Shown: positions 28,167 to 36,826, numbered from the stretch's first letter. The stretch: DNA of 54,334 bases from Escherichia sp. MOD1-EC7003 (GCF_002965065.1 NZ_PTRE01000091.1:1-54334), one strand, 5' to 3'. Notes: generated by a model from the letters alone, not told the origin. Program-made: numbers and translations.

Positions 28167-29054
28167 TTAAGATTCAGGTGTAAATTGCCAACGAGTTTCG
28201 ATGACCAGCGGCTTATCTGGTGTCACAAATTCCGGTGTTAGATTTATTGCGTTAGGTGCCTGAGTAAGTGGGTTAACACAGGTTGCATCAGGCTGTTTAT
28301 CAAATACCACCAGACTGCTTGCAGAAGAGGTCATGGTCATCGCGAGTTTACCCGGCCACAGTAACTTAACCTTCACCCCATCATAAAAGCCAAAACAGTC
28401 ATCCCAGGGACCTGGTTGAGGTAGGATGTGATTTCCTGTGGGCAGTTCATCACTGCCCGGTTCTTCTTGCCAGTCCGCATCAAAAAGTACCTGCAACGAC
28501 TCTGTACCTTGCGGTTCCAACTGTTTCGCAAACCAGGGGTGCCAACCCGCAGAAGCCGGGAATATATCGGCATGTGAATGGATTTCCAGTTGCAAAACCA
28601 GCGCATCGTTCTCTAACAAAAAAGTCTGAATCACTTCCCCTTGCCAGGGCCACGGTGAAGCCAGGGGCATACGTAAAGTCAGGGAATCTTTTGTTTTGTC
28701 GATGATTTCCCACGTTGAGTAACAAGCCATACCATGCAATGCATGTGGTGGTTTATTGGCGGGTAAAGAATAACATTGCCCACCAGCATTCAGCGTCGCA
28801 TTTCCTAGTCGCCCTGCCCACGGTACCATGGGGAAACAGCCGTACTGGAAAGCCCTGCGTTGTGGCTGCCATTGGCGTAATACTTCAGAACCAAATGCCC
28901 GTAACGAGGTGATCCTTGCGCCATCATGCGGATAAACCTGGAGGCGAATATTGCCTTTTTCCAGCGTCACTAACTCTCCTACAGGCCCAGGCCATGGCGC
29001 GTCAAACGCCTGTTGTAGCGCCAGGTAATGCTCGTTATTCCGTTCAGTTTTCAT
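28167..29054 (-). CDS. yihR: YihR-like aldose 1-epimerase (mutarotase)
   Basis: This 295-residue protein is of the galactose-mutarotase fold. Likely catalytic histidines lie in PHALHGMA (His104/His107) and AGWHPWF (His172). It probably interconverts anomers of the sugar entering this pathway, as YihR does for sulfoquinovose. The start at 29054 has AGGGA 9 nt upstream and overlaps the MFS gene by 11 bp; an ATG at 29099 has no ribosome site. Where family members commonly read C-V-E-P near the C-terminus, this protein reads CVNP (Asn261), so one active-site acid may be missing or replaced. It is the last gene of the six-gene minus-strand operon. Confidence 0.8.
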   Translation of the reverse strand: MKTERNNEHYLALQQAFDAPWPGPVGELVTLEKGNIRLQVYPHDGARITSLRAFGSEVLRQWQPQRRAFQYGCFPMVPWAGRLGNATLNAGGQCYSLPANKPPHALHGMACYSTWEIIDKTKDSLTLRMPLASPWPWQGEVIQTFLLENDALVLQLEIHSHADIFPASAGWHPWFAKQLEPQGTESLQVLFDADWQEEPGSDELPTGNHILPQPGPWDDCFGFYDGVKVKLLWPGKLAMTMTSSASSLVVFDKQPDATCVNPLTQAPNAINLTPEFVTPDKPLVIETRWQFTPES

Positions 29055-30393
29055 GAGATTGTTCCCTGATGTAGCGGTAAGAAGCGGTTTCTTGTTCATC
29101 GGTCGGCTTAATCAGCCAGACGCAAACAAAGGAAAGAACTGAGACAGCAAATAAAAACAGAGCGACATACCACGGTTTTCCACCACCCAGCGCCAGCAAA
29201 CTTGAGGCAATAAGTGGGCTTAGTCCACCAAGAATCGCGGAAAATTGATAGGCAAAAGAAAGACCGGTATATCGGACTGTAGTACCAAACATGCGAGTGA
29301 AAAGTGTCGGCTGCACAGCAAACATCATCGTCGGACCTAAGTTATAGCCGAGGATCATACTGCACCAGATGATGAGCGTACTTTTGCTATCCAGTAATAA
29401 AAAGAAAGGAAACGCGAACAGGACACAAAAACCCGCTCCCGATAAATACAGACATTTTTGACCTATACGATCTGATAACCACCCGACCAACGGGCAACTG
29501 AAAATACCGATCGCCGAGGCAATCAACATACCCGTCAGGGGAACATTTCGCGACAATGCTAATTGGCTGGAAATATAGACAATACCAAAGGCGTTAATAA
29601 TATTAGAGGAGACACTTTCTGCCAGCCTTGCGCCCAGTGCCAATAAAATATTTCGCGGATGTTTTTTAAATAATTCAATCAGCGGAGGAACGGATTTTTC
29701 TTTATTATTCGTCGTTTTTTGCTTTTGAAAATCCAGTGTTTCTTCGGTATGTAGGCGGATAAACAGTCCAACGATCAACATCACCGCAGAGAGCCAGAAC
29801 GGAATGCGCCATCCCCAGGAGAGAAACTGCTCCGAAGTAAGAAAATGGTTACAGAGCGCAAAAATCCCCGTTGCCAGCATAATCCCCACAGACGCAGCCG
29901 TTTGCGGGAGTGAACCTAAAAATCCGCGTCGGGATTCGGGCGCTGATTCAATGGTCATCAAAGCTGCTCCACCATATTCGCCACCAAGACCAAATCCCTG
30001 AATTAAACGCAGCACCATTAATATGAGCGGTGCCCAAATTCCAATTTCCTGATACGTCGGAATAAAGCCAATCAAAAATGTAGAGCAACCGACAATAGCC
30101 AGCGTCCAGATAAGTGTTATTTTTCGCCCGATTTTATCGCCAAAATGACCAAAGATGATGCCACCTAAAGGACGAGTCAAAAAACCAACGCCAAATGTCG
30201 CAAAGGAGGCTATAAGACCTATAAAAGGATCGCTGTCTGGATAAAACAGCGGTGCAAATACCAGTCCTGCTGCCGTGCCAAAAATAAAAAAGTCATACCA
30301 TTCCATTAACGCGCCTGCGAAACTGCCCATAACGACACGTCTCATGGCTTTACCGGAAAGTCCTTCACGCGGTGCGGGTAACTTTTCAGACAT
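29044..30393 (-). CDS. MFS transporter, metabolite:H+ symporter type
   Basis: This 449-residue, 12-helix inner-membrane protein has the MFS motif GHFGDKIGRK and the MHS-family N-terminus (GSFAGALMEWYDFFIFG) seen in ShiA, ProP and YhjE. It replaces the K-12 sulfosugar carriers YihO/YihP, which belong to the unrelated GPH family. ATG 30393 has AGGAGAGG upstream. The substrate is unknown. By context it imports the pathway substrate or exports the C3 sulfonate product. Confidence 0.85.
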   Translation of the reverse strand: MSEKLPAPREGLSGKAMRRVVMGSFAGALMEWYDFFIFGTAAGLVFAPLFYPDSDPFIGLIASFATFGVGFLTRPLGGIIFGHFGDKIGRKITLIWTLAIVGCSTFLIGFIPTYQEIGIWAPLILMVLRLIQGFGLGGEYGGAALMTIESAPESRRGFLGSLPQTAASVGIMLATGIFALCNHFLTSEQFLSWGWRIPFWLSAVMLIVGLFIRLHTEETLDFQKQKTTNNKEKSVPPLIELFKKHPRNILLALGARLAESVSSNIINAFGIVYISSQLALSRNVPLTGMLIASAIGIFSCPLVGWLSDRIGQKCLYLSGAGFCVLFAFPFFLLLDSKSTLIIWCSMILGYNLGPTMMFAVQPTLFTRMFGTTVRYTGLSFAYQFSAILGGLSPLIASSLLALGGGKPWYVALFLFAVSVLSFVCVWLIKPTDEQETASYRYIREQSHEN

Positions 30394-30457
30394 AATTGTC
30401 CTCTCCTGGTAGGCGAGAAATCTGGGACACAAACCACTAAACGTGGGCTGTTTGAAT

Positions 30458-30489
30458 TCATGCGCATCGGTTTAAGCCGATGCGCATGA
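30458..30489 (-). other. Perfect 13-bp intercistronic hairpin
   Basis: Arms TCATGCGCATCGG and CCGATGCGCATGA surround a 6-nt loop, right after the stop of the second MFS gene. No T-run follows on the minus strand. It probably protects upstream mRNA or lowers expression of the two genes downstream. Confidence 0.6.
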
Positions 30490-30491
30490 AA

Positions 30492-31925
30492 TTATTTCTT
30501 CAATTCAGCCAGAACCTCTGCGTCCTCAGCATCAACATTTGCACCCAAAGGTTCCCAATTAATCAATACACAGGTCAGGAATCCAAGGAATGGCACAATT
30601 GCCAACCAGTAAAACGCCTCGGTTTTCAATGCTCCCCACAGCATCGGCCAGAAAATAAGCCCGGCAATAGCACCTGTACGCATAATAGCGCGGGCAAATC
30701 CGACCCCTGTAGGACGAATAGCAGGAGGATAAGAGAGTGTGGCAATGGTCATACCTAGCCCACCAGGCCCCGCTGAATGGAAGAAAATAATTGAACCCAA
30801 TAACCCTAAAGACAACCAGGGATTAGTCGTTGCCAGCACACCTAACGACAGCAATGCTAAGGTCACAACGGCAAATCCATACATCGACTGTCGGCGAGTA
30901 CCCAGTCGCTGGAGAATAAACGAGCCGATCATCCCACCAGTCACCCCACAAAGGGCATTCACGACAGCAGAACCTGTCAACGCGCCAGTAAGCCCACCGC
31001 TTATTATTCCCGCCAACGTAAGAGGAAGATAAACACCTACAGCGTTATATTGCCACGCCTGCATGGTTGCCACGACACAACCAAGGATGGTGCGTTTGCG
31101 GTAACGATCATTAAATAAGATGCCATATCCACCACGGTATTTATTCTCTGCTTTTTCCGAGAATTTCGCTTCTGCTGTACCCGATGCCGCAACGCGAGCC
31201 TGAACGCCATAACGTTTTCCCAGGATGTCGCATGCTTCCTGGTAACGCCCCACACGTGCGGCCCACATCGCTGATTCACCGATAAAAACATAACGCAAAA
31301 TCATGAAGATGACTGCGAAAATAGCCCCGATGAATATTCCGTAACGCCACAACTGTTCTTCCGCGATACCTGACAGAAGCAGTGGTAAAAGCACCAGATA
31401 AACAACGGTGGTCGAAACATACCAGGCCATTTGCCAGAGGTTGACAGACGTTCCGGTTTTCTTTGAGGTCGAGCCGCGAAGTTCTGCCACAGCATTAGTT
31501 GCCAAAGGGAAGTCGATGCCTAAGCCAAAGCCCATGATGACACGGCACACCAGCACCCACCAGATACTGGGCGCAATAGCTACCGCAGCGGCACCGAGGG
31601 TGCATAACCCCATACCAATAATGAATGCTCGTTTTTGCCCAAAGCGGTTAATGACTCGATTTGCTAATAAACCGCCTATTAACGCGGCGATTAATACTGA
31701 AGCGTTGACAGTTGCGGCAAGGCCCGGAGAAATGCCAAATTGAGCGGCAATGTATTTATTGCCAAACCCCACCATCGCTGCCTGGTAGGCATCAATAAGT
31801 ATGCCGCCCAGTGCGATAAAAATAACGCCGATACTGGTGTTGATTGCAGAGTTTTTATTAACAATATCAATTACGTCTTGTGGCCGACTAATTGAATAAG
31901 TTGCAGGACTGGTGATTTGACTCAT
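30492..31925 (-). CDS. MFS transporter, sugar-porter/aromatic-acid type
   Basis: This 477-residue, 12-helix protein has the MFS loop motif ANRVINRFGQKRA, a GxGLGIDFPLA motif in helix 4-5, and a large central cytoplasmic loop. It looks closest to the sugar porter or YaaU/AAHS group and is not related to the first MFS transporter beyond the fold. AAGGAC lies 8 nt before the ATG. Two different carriers in one operon suggest either import plus export, or two related substrates. Confidence 0.83.
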   Translation of the reverse strand: MSQITSPATYSISRPQDVIDIVNKNSAINTSIGVIFIALGGILIDAYQAAMVGFGNKYIAAQFGISPGLAATVNASVLIAALIGGLLANRVINRFGQKRAFIIGMGLCTLGAAAVAIAPSIWWVLVCRVIMGFGLGIDFPLATNAVAELRGSTSKKTGTSVNLWQMAWYVSTTVVYLVLLPLLLSGIAEEQLWRYGIFIGAIFAVIFMILRYVFIGESAMWAARVGRYQEACDILGKRYGVQARVAASGTAEAKFSEKAENKYRGGYGILFNDRYRKRTILGCVVATMQAWQYNAVGVYLPLTLAGIISGGLTGALTGSAVVNALCGVTGGMIGSFILQRLGTRRQSMYGFAVVTLALLSLGVLATTNPWLSLGLLGSIIFFHSAGPGGLGMTIATLSYPPAIRPTGVGFARAIMRTGAIAGLIFWPMLWGALKTEAFYWLAIVPFLGFLTCVLINWEPLGANVDAEDAEVLAELKK

Positions 31926-31953
31926 CGCAGTGTCCTTTTTAATTGTTGTAGGG

Positions 31954-31977
31954 TGGCGCTGACATGGCGCAGCGCCA
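31954..31977 (-). other. Intercistronic hairpin between dehydrogenase and MFS genes
   Basis: Arms TGGCGCTG and CAGCGCCA (8 bp) close an 8-nt loop in the 69-bp gap. It is probably an mRNA-processing or stability element, not a terminator, since no T-run follows. Confidence 0.45.
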
Positions 31978-31994
31978 GACAGAGATTTAGATAA

Positions 31995-33005
31995 TCATTC
32001 CAACGCAAATTGCAGCATGACTTTTATGGAATCATTTTGCTGTGCGCGTTCGAATGCCGCCGCGGCATCTTCAATGGCAAATAAATCGGTAACCAGTTCA
32101 CTGGTATCAAACCGCCCATCTGCCAGCCATTCGATAACGGCATCGAAATCTTCAGGGATGTACATGCCAGAGTTGAGCAAGTCACGCTCGAAACGTTGCA
32201 TCATCGGTAGTGGTATTTCACGTGGCCCACTTGGCACGCCCATGCACACGACTGTGCCACCGGCATACACGCGGGTACAGGCATCGTTAAGCGTGGCCTG
32301 CGCGGCAACGACATCGATCACCCCCGTAAATCGCACATCTGCGGCCAGTTCCCATGGTGCCCACACCTCTGCAGCCCCTAGCTTTAACGCCAGTGCGCGT
32401 TTGGCCGCGTCAGGTTCAATCACGGTGATCTTTCCTGCTCCCATAATGCGCAGTGCCTGCACAATGGATAATCCAATTGTTCCAGCACCAATGACTAATA
32501 CGCTCTCCAGAGAAGTCTTTGGCATCCGGTTAACACAGTGACGAGCACAAGCCGCCGGTTCGGCAAACGCCAACACTTTTAGCGGTAAAGAGGCTGGCGC
32601 GACATGGCAATTACGCGCAGGAACGATGTGCTGTGAGCGAGCAAAGCCCGGCGCACGAAAACCAGCAACCTGCGGTGGCTCACAAAGATTAAAACGCCCT
32701 GCTTTGCAGGCTCGGCATTCCATGCAAGCCATGATGGGATCGACAACCACATGATCGCCTGGCTGCACATGTTTGACATCGCTACCCACTTCCGTCACAC
32801 GCGCAGCAATTTCATGACCGGGAACAACTGGTGGTTTGGCAAACGGATGACCGCCTTTCAGAACATGCAGATCCGAACCACATATTCCGTAGAACACGGG
32901 CGCAATCCGTACTTCGTGCGGTTTAAGTTCTTGGTGTGGTACTTCAACATATTGAGTGGTAACTTTCCCAATATCTGAAAATAAAACCTGGGTAATTTTA
33001 TCCAT
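31995..33005 (-). CDS. Zinc-dependent medium-chain alcohol dehydrogenase
   Basis: This 336-residue cytoplasmic MDR enzyme has a catalytic zinc site beginning in GICGSDLHVLKGGHPF, and GHEIAARV. Its structural zinc motif has four cysteines (CMECRACKAGRFNLC), and its NAD(P) Rossmann motif is VIGAGTIGLSIVQ. The nearest relatives by eye are sorbitol, threonine and galactonate dehydrogenases, which oxidise a secondary hydroxyl to a ketone. It has no counterpart in the K-12 yih cluster and occupies the place where the isomerase YihS would act. It could make the ketose substrate of the kinase from a polyol or acid, but that is inference. ATGATG: the second ATG (33005) is 7 nt from GGAG. Confidence 0.85.
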   Translation of the reverse strand: MDKITQVLFSDIGKVTTQYVEVPHQELKPHEVRIAPVFYGICGSDLHVLKGGHPFAKPPVVPGHEIAARVTEVGSDVKHVQPGDHVVVDPIMACMECRACKAGRFNLCEPPQVAGFRAPGFARSQHIVPARNCHVAPASLPLKVLAFAEPAACARHCVNRMPKTSLESVLVIGAGTIGLSIVQALRIMGAGKITVIEPDAAKRALALKLGAAEVWAPWELAADVRFTGVIDVVAAQATLNDACTRVYAGGTVVCMGVPSGPREIPLPMMQRFERDLLNSGMYIPEDFDAVIEWLADGRFDTSELVTDLFAIEDAAAAFERAQQNDSIKVMLQFALE

Positions 33006-33036
33006 CATTATTCTCCAGAATCGTTATCCATAGGGA

Positions 33037-33924
33037 TTAGCGTTGCGCGATACCTTCATCGACAATTTCAGCCAATCGTTGTAAGCGAGGAACAGAGACA
33101 TCGCGCAGCATAGTTTGTGGATCTTGTGCACCAACAACCGACGCCCAAACCGCTCGTCCTGCCAGGAAACCCGACGCGCCACCTTTCATGGCAATACTTA
33201 CTGCGCGCCCAAAAATATCGGCATCGACGCCAGAAGAAAGAATTACCCACGGCATCTTCATCTGATCGTTAAGTTTCTGGCAGGCGGCCAGTAAGGTTTT
33301 TTCATCACCTTTGCCCCCTAATGGCATCTCGGCTTTATAGAGATCTGCCTCAGTGCCACCAAGCTCTGCGGCGGCGGCAACAATGGCGTTTTCACGATCA
33401 AAGTCCCAACCGCGACGAGGTGGACGCACCACAGGTTCAATAATGCTAACCAGCCCGGCACTACGGCAGCGACGAACAAATTTATCAACCATTGCCAGAC
33501 GCTCCTCTGCGGGTTCATCTTCACGCCAGAGCACAAGTAATTTCATCGCCTTAGCCCCCATTTCACGGGCTTTATGCGGGTCGACGGACATATCTATTTC
33601 AACGCTATCAACCGGGATGCCATTACCTGGGATAAAAAGATCGGCAGCAACAATCAGGCCGCAAGAATTAGCAACAGCGCCCTGTTCGACTATTTGCTCA
33701 AGACAAAATTGTTTATCCGCCAGAACGGCAGAAGCATAAGGAGAAAGGATTCGGGTCGCGGCAACTTTAAAATCGGTGAGTACACCATCGGCGATAGGTT
33801 TTGGCTGCCCTGCTGCCGCAAACATCAGGCGCATGGCTTCACGCTGATCGACAGCTAACATGGCAAATCCACCACCTGGGCGGGAGATATCTTTCAGCGT
33901 AAATGGGGTGAAATGGGATGACAT
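33037..33924 (-). CDS. yihT: YihT-like sulfofructose-1-phosphate aldolase
   Basis: This 295-residue class I aldolase (DeoC/LacD-type TIM barrel) closely follows K-12 YihT, which cleaves 6-deoxy-6-sulfofructose-1-phosphate to DHAP and 3-sulfolactaldehyde. The Schiff-base Lys is in DLYKAEMP (Lys197, equal to Lys193 in YihT). Shared blocks include [27 protein letters not shown] and [18 protein letters not shown] good ribosome site (AGGAGTTTCT) precedes the ATG. The strong conservation suggests the same kind of sulfonated substrate. Confidence 0.9.
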   Translation of the reverse strand: MSSHFTPFTLKDISRPGGGFAMLAVDQREAMRLMFAAAGQPKPIADGVLTDFKVAATRILSPYASAVLADKQFCLEQIVEQGAVANSCGLIVAADLFIPGNGIPVDSVEIDMSVDPHKAREMGAKAMKLLVLWREDEPAEERLAMVDKFVRRCRSAGLVSIIEPVVRPPRRGWDFDRENAIVAAAAELGGTEADLYKAEMPLGGKGDEKTLLAACQKLNDQMKMPWVILSSGVDADIFGRAVSIAMKGGASGFLAGRAVWASVVGAQDPQTMLRDVSVPRLQRLAEIVDEGIAQR

Positions 33925-33948
33925 AGAAACTCCTGTTAATAGATAAAA

Positions 33949-34827
33949 TTAAAGACCAGCCTGCTGGCGAACCTGATTTAGCAGGGCGCTCCAGTCCTGC
34001 CGCCCTTTGCCGTCCTGACTTGCTGCGGCGTAATAACTTTCTGCTGCAATCCCCATATTGAGTGGCGCCCCCGTCTCCCGAGCGACATCAACTGCAATAC
34101 GCAGATCTTTCAACGCCAGATCCACCATGAAGGCGGGTGAAAGATCTCCTTTCAGCACTTTGCCTGGCCAGGTGGTCGTAAAATGTCCTTTCCCTGCTGC
34201 CGTACCACTCATCACCTTGATCGCGATATCAAGATTTAATCCCAGTGACTCACATAACACAGCGGCTTCGGAGGACAGCGCATTAAGCGCAATGCTCATA
34301 TAATTGTTAATTAGCTTCACGCGGATCCCCATTCCTGGGCCACCAGCCTCGACCAGCTCATTACCCATGCACATGAGAATCGGGCGTGCACGCGCAATCT
34401 GCTCATCGGTGCCACCCGCTAAAATCAGCAATGTGCCATCAATCGCATTCACGGACGTTCTGCCCACGGGGGCGTCCATCATGCTGATGCTTTTTTCTTG
34501 TAATTCCCGTATTAATGCATCGGTCTGTAAGGGATGAATGGTAGACATATCAATCAATAACGCATCAGATGATACGGTTTCACAGACACCTTTTTCCCCT
34601 AACAACACTTGCCGAACAATGTCACCATTGGGAAGCATTGTGATGATAAATTCAGCGCCTGCTGCCGCTTCCGCTGGGGTTTGTGCCGCAGTAGCCCCCT
34701 GCGTGACTAGCGCATCGACGGCCTGTGCATTGACATCAAATACCTGCAATGAATGCCCTTTTTGCAATAGATTGTTAGCCATTGGGCTACCCATCTGCCC
34801 TAGCCCGAGAAATGCAATGGTTGCCAT
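33949..34827 (-). CDS. yihU: YihU-like 3-sulfolactaldehyde reductase
   Basis: This 292-residue enzyme is of the beta-hydroxyacid dehydrogenase family. It has an N-terminal Rossmann fold (GLGQMGSPM) and a C-terminal helical domain. YihU reduces 3-sulfolactaldehyde to 2,3-dihydroxypropane-1-sulfonate with NADH. The catalytic Lys171 and the residues known to hold the sulfonate in YihU (Arg123 in PVGRTS, Asn174 and Ser178 in KLINNYMS) are present at the same numbers. ATG 34827 is preceded by AGGAGAG; the upstream in-frame ATGs are not. It is the first gene of the minus-strand operon. Confidence 0.92.
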   Translation of the reverse strand: MATIAFLGLGQMGSPMANNLLQKGHSLQVFDVNAQAVDALVTQGATAAQTPAEAAAGAEFIITMLPNGDIVRQVLLGEKGVCETVSSDALLIDMSTIHPLQTDALIRELQEKSISMMDAPVGRTSVNAIDGTLLILAGGTDEQIARARPILMCMGNELVEAGGPGMGIRVKLINNYMSIALNALSSEAAVLCESLGLNLDIAIKVMSGTAAGKGHFTTTWPGKVLKGDLSPAFMVDLALKDLRIAVDVARETGAPLNMGIAAESYYAAASQDGKGRQDWSALLNQVRQQAGL

Positions 34828-34999
34828 GAATACTCTCCTGTCTGACATTGACAAAATAATGACAATTTAAAATTCGTTTTCGTCTGTTTTTGAGCATATT
34901 TGTAATTTATGTTCAAAAACACGACACGCATCACTAATTTGATCATTTGTGTCATTTAAATTGACCAGAGACGACAAAATTAAACAGGACAAGACAAAT
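34828..34999. promoter_or_regulatory. Divergent promoter/operator of the sulfosugar-type cassette
   Basis: The gap between the yihU-like operon and yihV/yihW holds a clear interrupted palindrome: TTTTTGAGCAT (34887-34897) and ATGTTCAAAAA (34909-34919). It extends outwards with fewer matches (cgtctg.../...cacgac), for arms of about 16 bp. It is the natural candidate for binding by the adjacent DeoR-family YihW, controlling both directions. AT-rich -10-like sequences flank it on both sides. Confidence 0.6.
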
Positions 35000-35896
35000 A
35001 TGACCAGAATTGCATGTGTAGGTATCACTGTTCAGGACAGGATTTATTCTTTGCCCACTCTGCCTGAGGGCGGCGGGAAATATCAGGCAAATCATTATCT
35101 TGAGATTGGTGGTGGCCCAGCAGCAACAGCCGCTGTTGCAATCGCAAAACTTGGCGTAGAGGTTGATTTCATCGGTCGCGTCGGCGATGACAGTTGCGGA
35201 AATACCTTATTTGCAGAACTTGAGAGTTGGGGCGTCAATACGGCATTTTGCCGCCGATATCCGAACGCCCGTTCGTCGCAATCAGCGATCCTCGTTGATC
35301 AACATGGAGAAAGGATTATCGTTAATTATCCAAGTCCCGATCTCGGTAATGATGCTGAATGGTTAGAAGCGATCGATTTCTCTCTTTATGATCTGGTCCT
35401 GGCCGATGTTCGCTGGCATAGCGGCACCGAAAAAGCATTCTCGCAAGCGCGCCTTGCGGGTGTGACAACGCTTTTAGACGCCGATATGACACCGCAGGAT
35501 ATTTCTCCACTTGTCGCGCTTGCCGATCACGCCGTGTTCTCAACGCCAGGGCTGAAACGCATGACTGGCCTTCAGTCACCTGAGGAAGGCTTGTATCGGG
35601 CAACGACACAAACTGCGGGTAAAGTGTATGTCACGCTGGGTTCTGAAGGTTCATTGTGGATTGAAGATAATCATTTGTGTCAACAGGATGCATTTTCTGT
35701 CAATGTGGTTGATACGACTGGAGCAGGCGATGTTTTTCACGGTGCGCTCGCGGTAGCATTGGCAGAAAAAATGCCAACAAAAGAGGCTATTCGTTTTGCC
35801 AGTGCGGTTGCCGCGATGAAATGTACCCAGCCAGGCGGTCGGGCTGGCATTCCTAATCGTGAGCAAACCGAATCATTTTTGTCACTTTATGCGTAA
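35000..35896 (+). CDS. yihV: YihV-like sulfofructose kinase (PfkB family)
   Basis: This 298-residue ribokinase-family sugar kinase has the PfkB signatures GGGPAATAAVA with GRVGDD (N-terminal) and VVDTTGAGDVFHGALA (anion hole and catalytic Asp). It is highly similar to K-12 YihV, the ATP-dependent kinase that makes sulfofructose-1-phosphate. ATG 35000 (MTRIACVG) matches the K-12 start and has AGGACA upstream; the longer frame from 34949 would run into the operator. It is divergent from yihU and followed by yihW. Confidence 0.92.
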   Translation: MTRIACVGITVQDRIYSLPTLPEGGGKYQANHYLEIGGGPAATAAVAIAKLGVEVDFIGRVGDDSCGNTLFAELESWGVNTAFCRRYPNARSSQSAILVDQHGERIIVNYPSPDLGNDAEWLEAIDFSLYDLVLADVRWHSGTEKAFSQARLAGVTTLLDADMTPQDISPLVALADHAVFSTPGLKRMTGLQSPEEGLYRATTQTAGKVYVTLGSEGSLWIEDNHLCQQDAFSVNVVDTTGAGDVFHGALAVALAEKMPTKEAIRFASAVAAMKCTQPGGRAGIPNREQTESFLSLYA

Positions 35897-35935
35897 AATG
35901 GTAAACATCTATCGAGGAGGGGCAAGGGAGTATTC

Positions 35936-36730
35936 ATGAGTATCATCGAAGTGACAGGTAATCCACGCCATGACCAACTCGTTCATCTAATCGCAGAACG
36001 CGGTTATATGAATATTGAAGAACTGGCACAACTGCTGGATGTTTCAACGCAAACCGTGCGCCGGGATATCCGAAAACTAAGTGAGCAGGGGTTGATCACC
36101 CGTCATCATGGAGGGGCCGGGCGTGTCTCCAGCGTCATGAATACCGCTTTTGAGCAGCGGGAACTTTCGCTTACCTCCGAGAAACGAGCGATCGCTGAGG
36201 CGGTCGCTGATTACCTTCCCGAACGCTGTACCATTTTTATCACCATTGGAACAACCGTAGAAGCCGTTGCCAGGGCATTACTCAACAGGCGTGATTTACG
36301 CATTATCACTAACAGCTTGCGTGTGGCACAGATTCTTTATAAGAATCAGGATATTGAAGTGATGGTGCCGGGAGGTACTTTACGCGCCCATAACGGCGGG
36401 ATCATCGGCCCTGGAGCCGTGGATTTTATTGAAGGTTTCCGCGCAGACTATTTAATCACCAGTATTGGTGCCATTGAGCATGACGGCACCCTGCTGGAAT
36501 TTGATGTCAATGAAGCGTTAGTCGCGAGAACGATGATTAAACATGCGCGGAATACATTGCTAGTGGCAGATCATACTAAGTTTGCCGCTTCGGCTGCGGT
36601 TTCAATTGGCAATGCACGGAATGTCAGGGCTTTTTTTACTGATGCTCCCCCTCCCAATTCTTTCTGCCAGTTGTTAAGTGAAGAGAATGTTGAACTGGTG
36701 GTTGCCGAGCAAGAAATTTCCGGAAATTGA
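35936..36730 (+). CDS. yihW: YihW-like DeoR-family repressor
   Basis: This 264-residue regulator has an N-terminal DeoR helix-turn-helix (about 20-57, LAQLLDVSTQTVRRDIRKL) and a C-terminal sugar-phosphate sensing domain (ITIGTTVEAVARAL, ITNSLRVAQIL, ADHTKF). It is close to K-12 YihW/CsqR, which represses the sulfoquinovose genes. AAGGGAG precedes the ATG. It probably binds the palindrome at 34887-34919. In this genome it abuts yihN; in K-12 it abuts yihX. Confidence 0.92.
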   Translation: MSIIEVTGNPRHDQLVHLIAERGYMNIEELAQLLDVSTQTVRRDIRKLSEQGLITRHHGGAGRVSSVMNTAFEQRELSLTSEKRAIAEAVADYLPERCTIFITIGTTVEAVARALLNRRDLRIITNSLRVAQILYKNQDIEVMVPGGTLRAHNGGIIGPGAVDFIEGFRADYLITSIGAIEHDGTLLEFDVNEALVARTMIKHARNTLLVADHTKFAASAAVSIGNARNVRAFFTDAPPPNSFCQLLSEENVELVVAEQEISGN

Positions 36731-36739
36731 AATTTCGAA

Positions 36740-36772
36740 AAATCCGCTGGAGATTTCAGCGGATTTTGTTTT
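36740..36772 (+). terminator. Intrinsic terminator of yihV-yihW
   Basis: Arms AAATCCGCTG and CAGCGGATTT (10 bp) close a 7-nt loop and are followed by TGTTTT. It starts 9 bp after the yihW stop. Confidence 0.85.
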
Positions 36773-36803
36773 GCCGAATGCGACGGTTGATACGGTTTTC
36801 GTT

Positions 36804-36826
36804 GGCCGGATTAAGCACATCCGGCC
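36804..36826. repeat. Small REP-like hairpin before yihN
   Basis: Arms GGCCGGAT and ATCCGGCC close a 7-nt loop in the gap between convergent yihW and yihN. It probably ends yihN transcripts. The short stretch on its left resembles a decayed REP. Confidence 0.6.
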
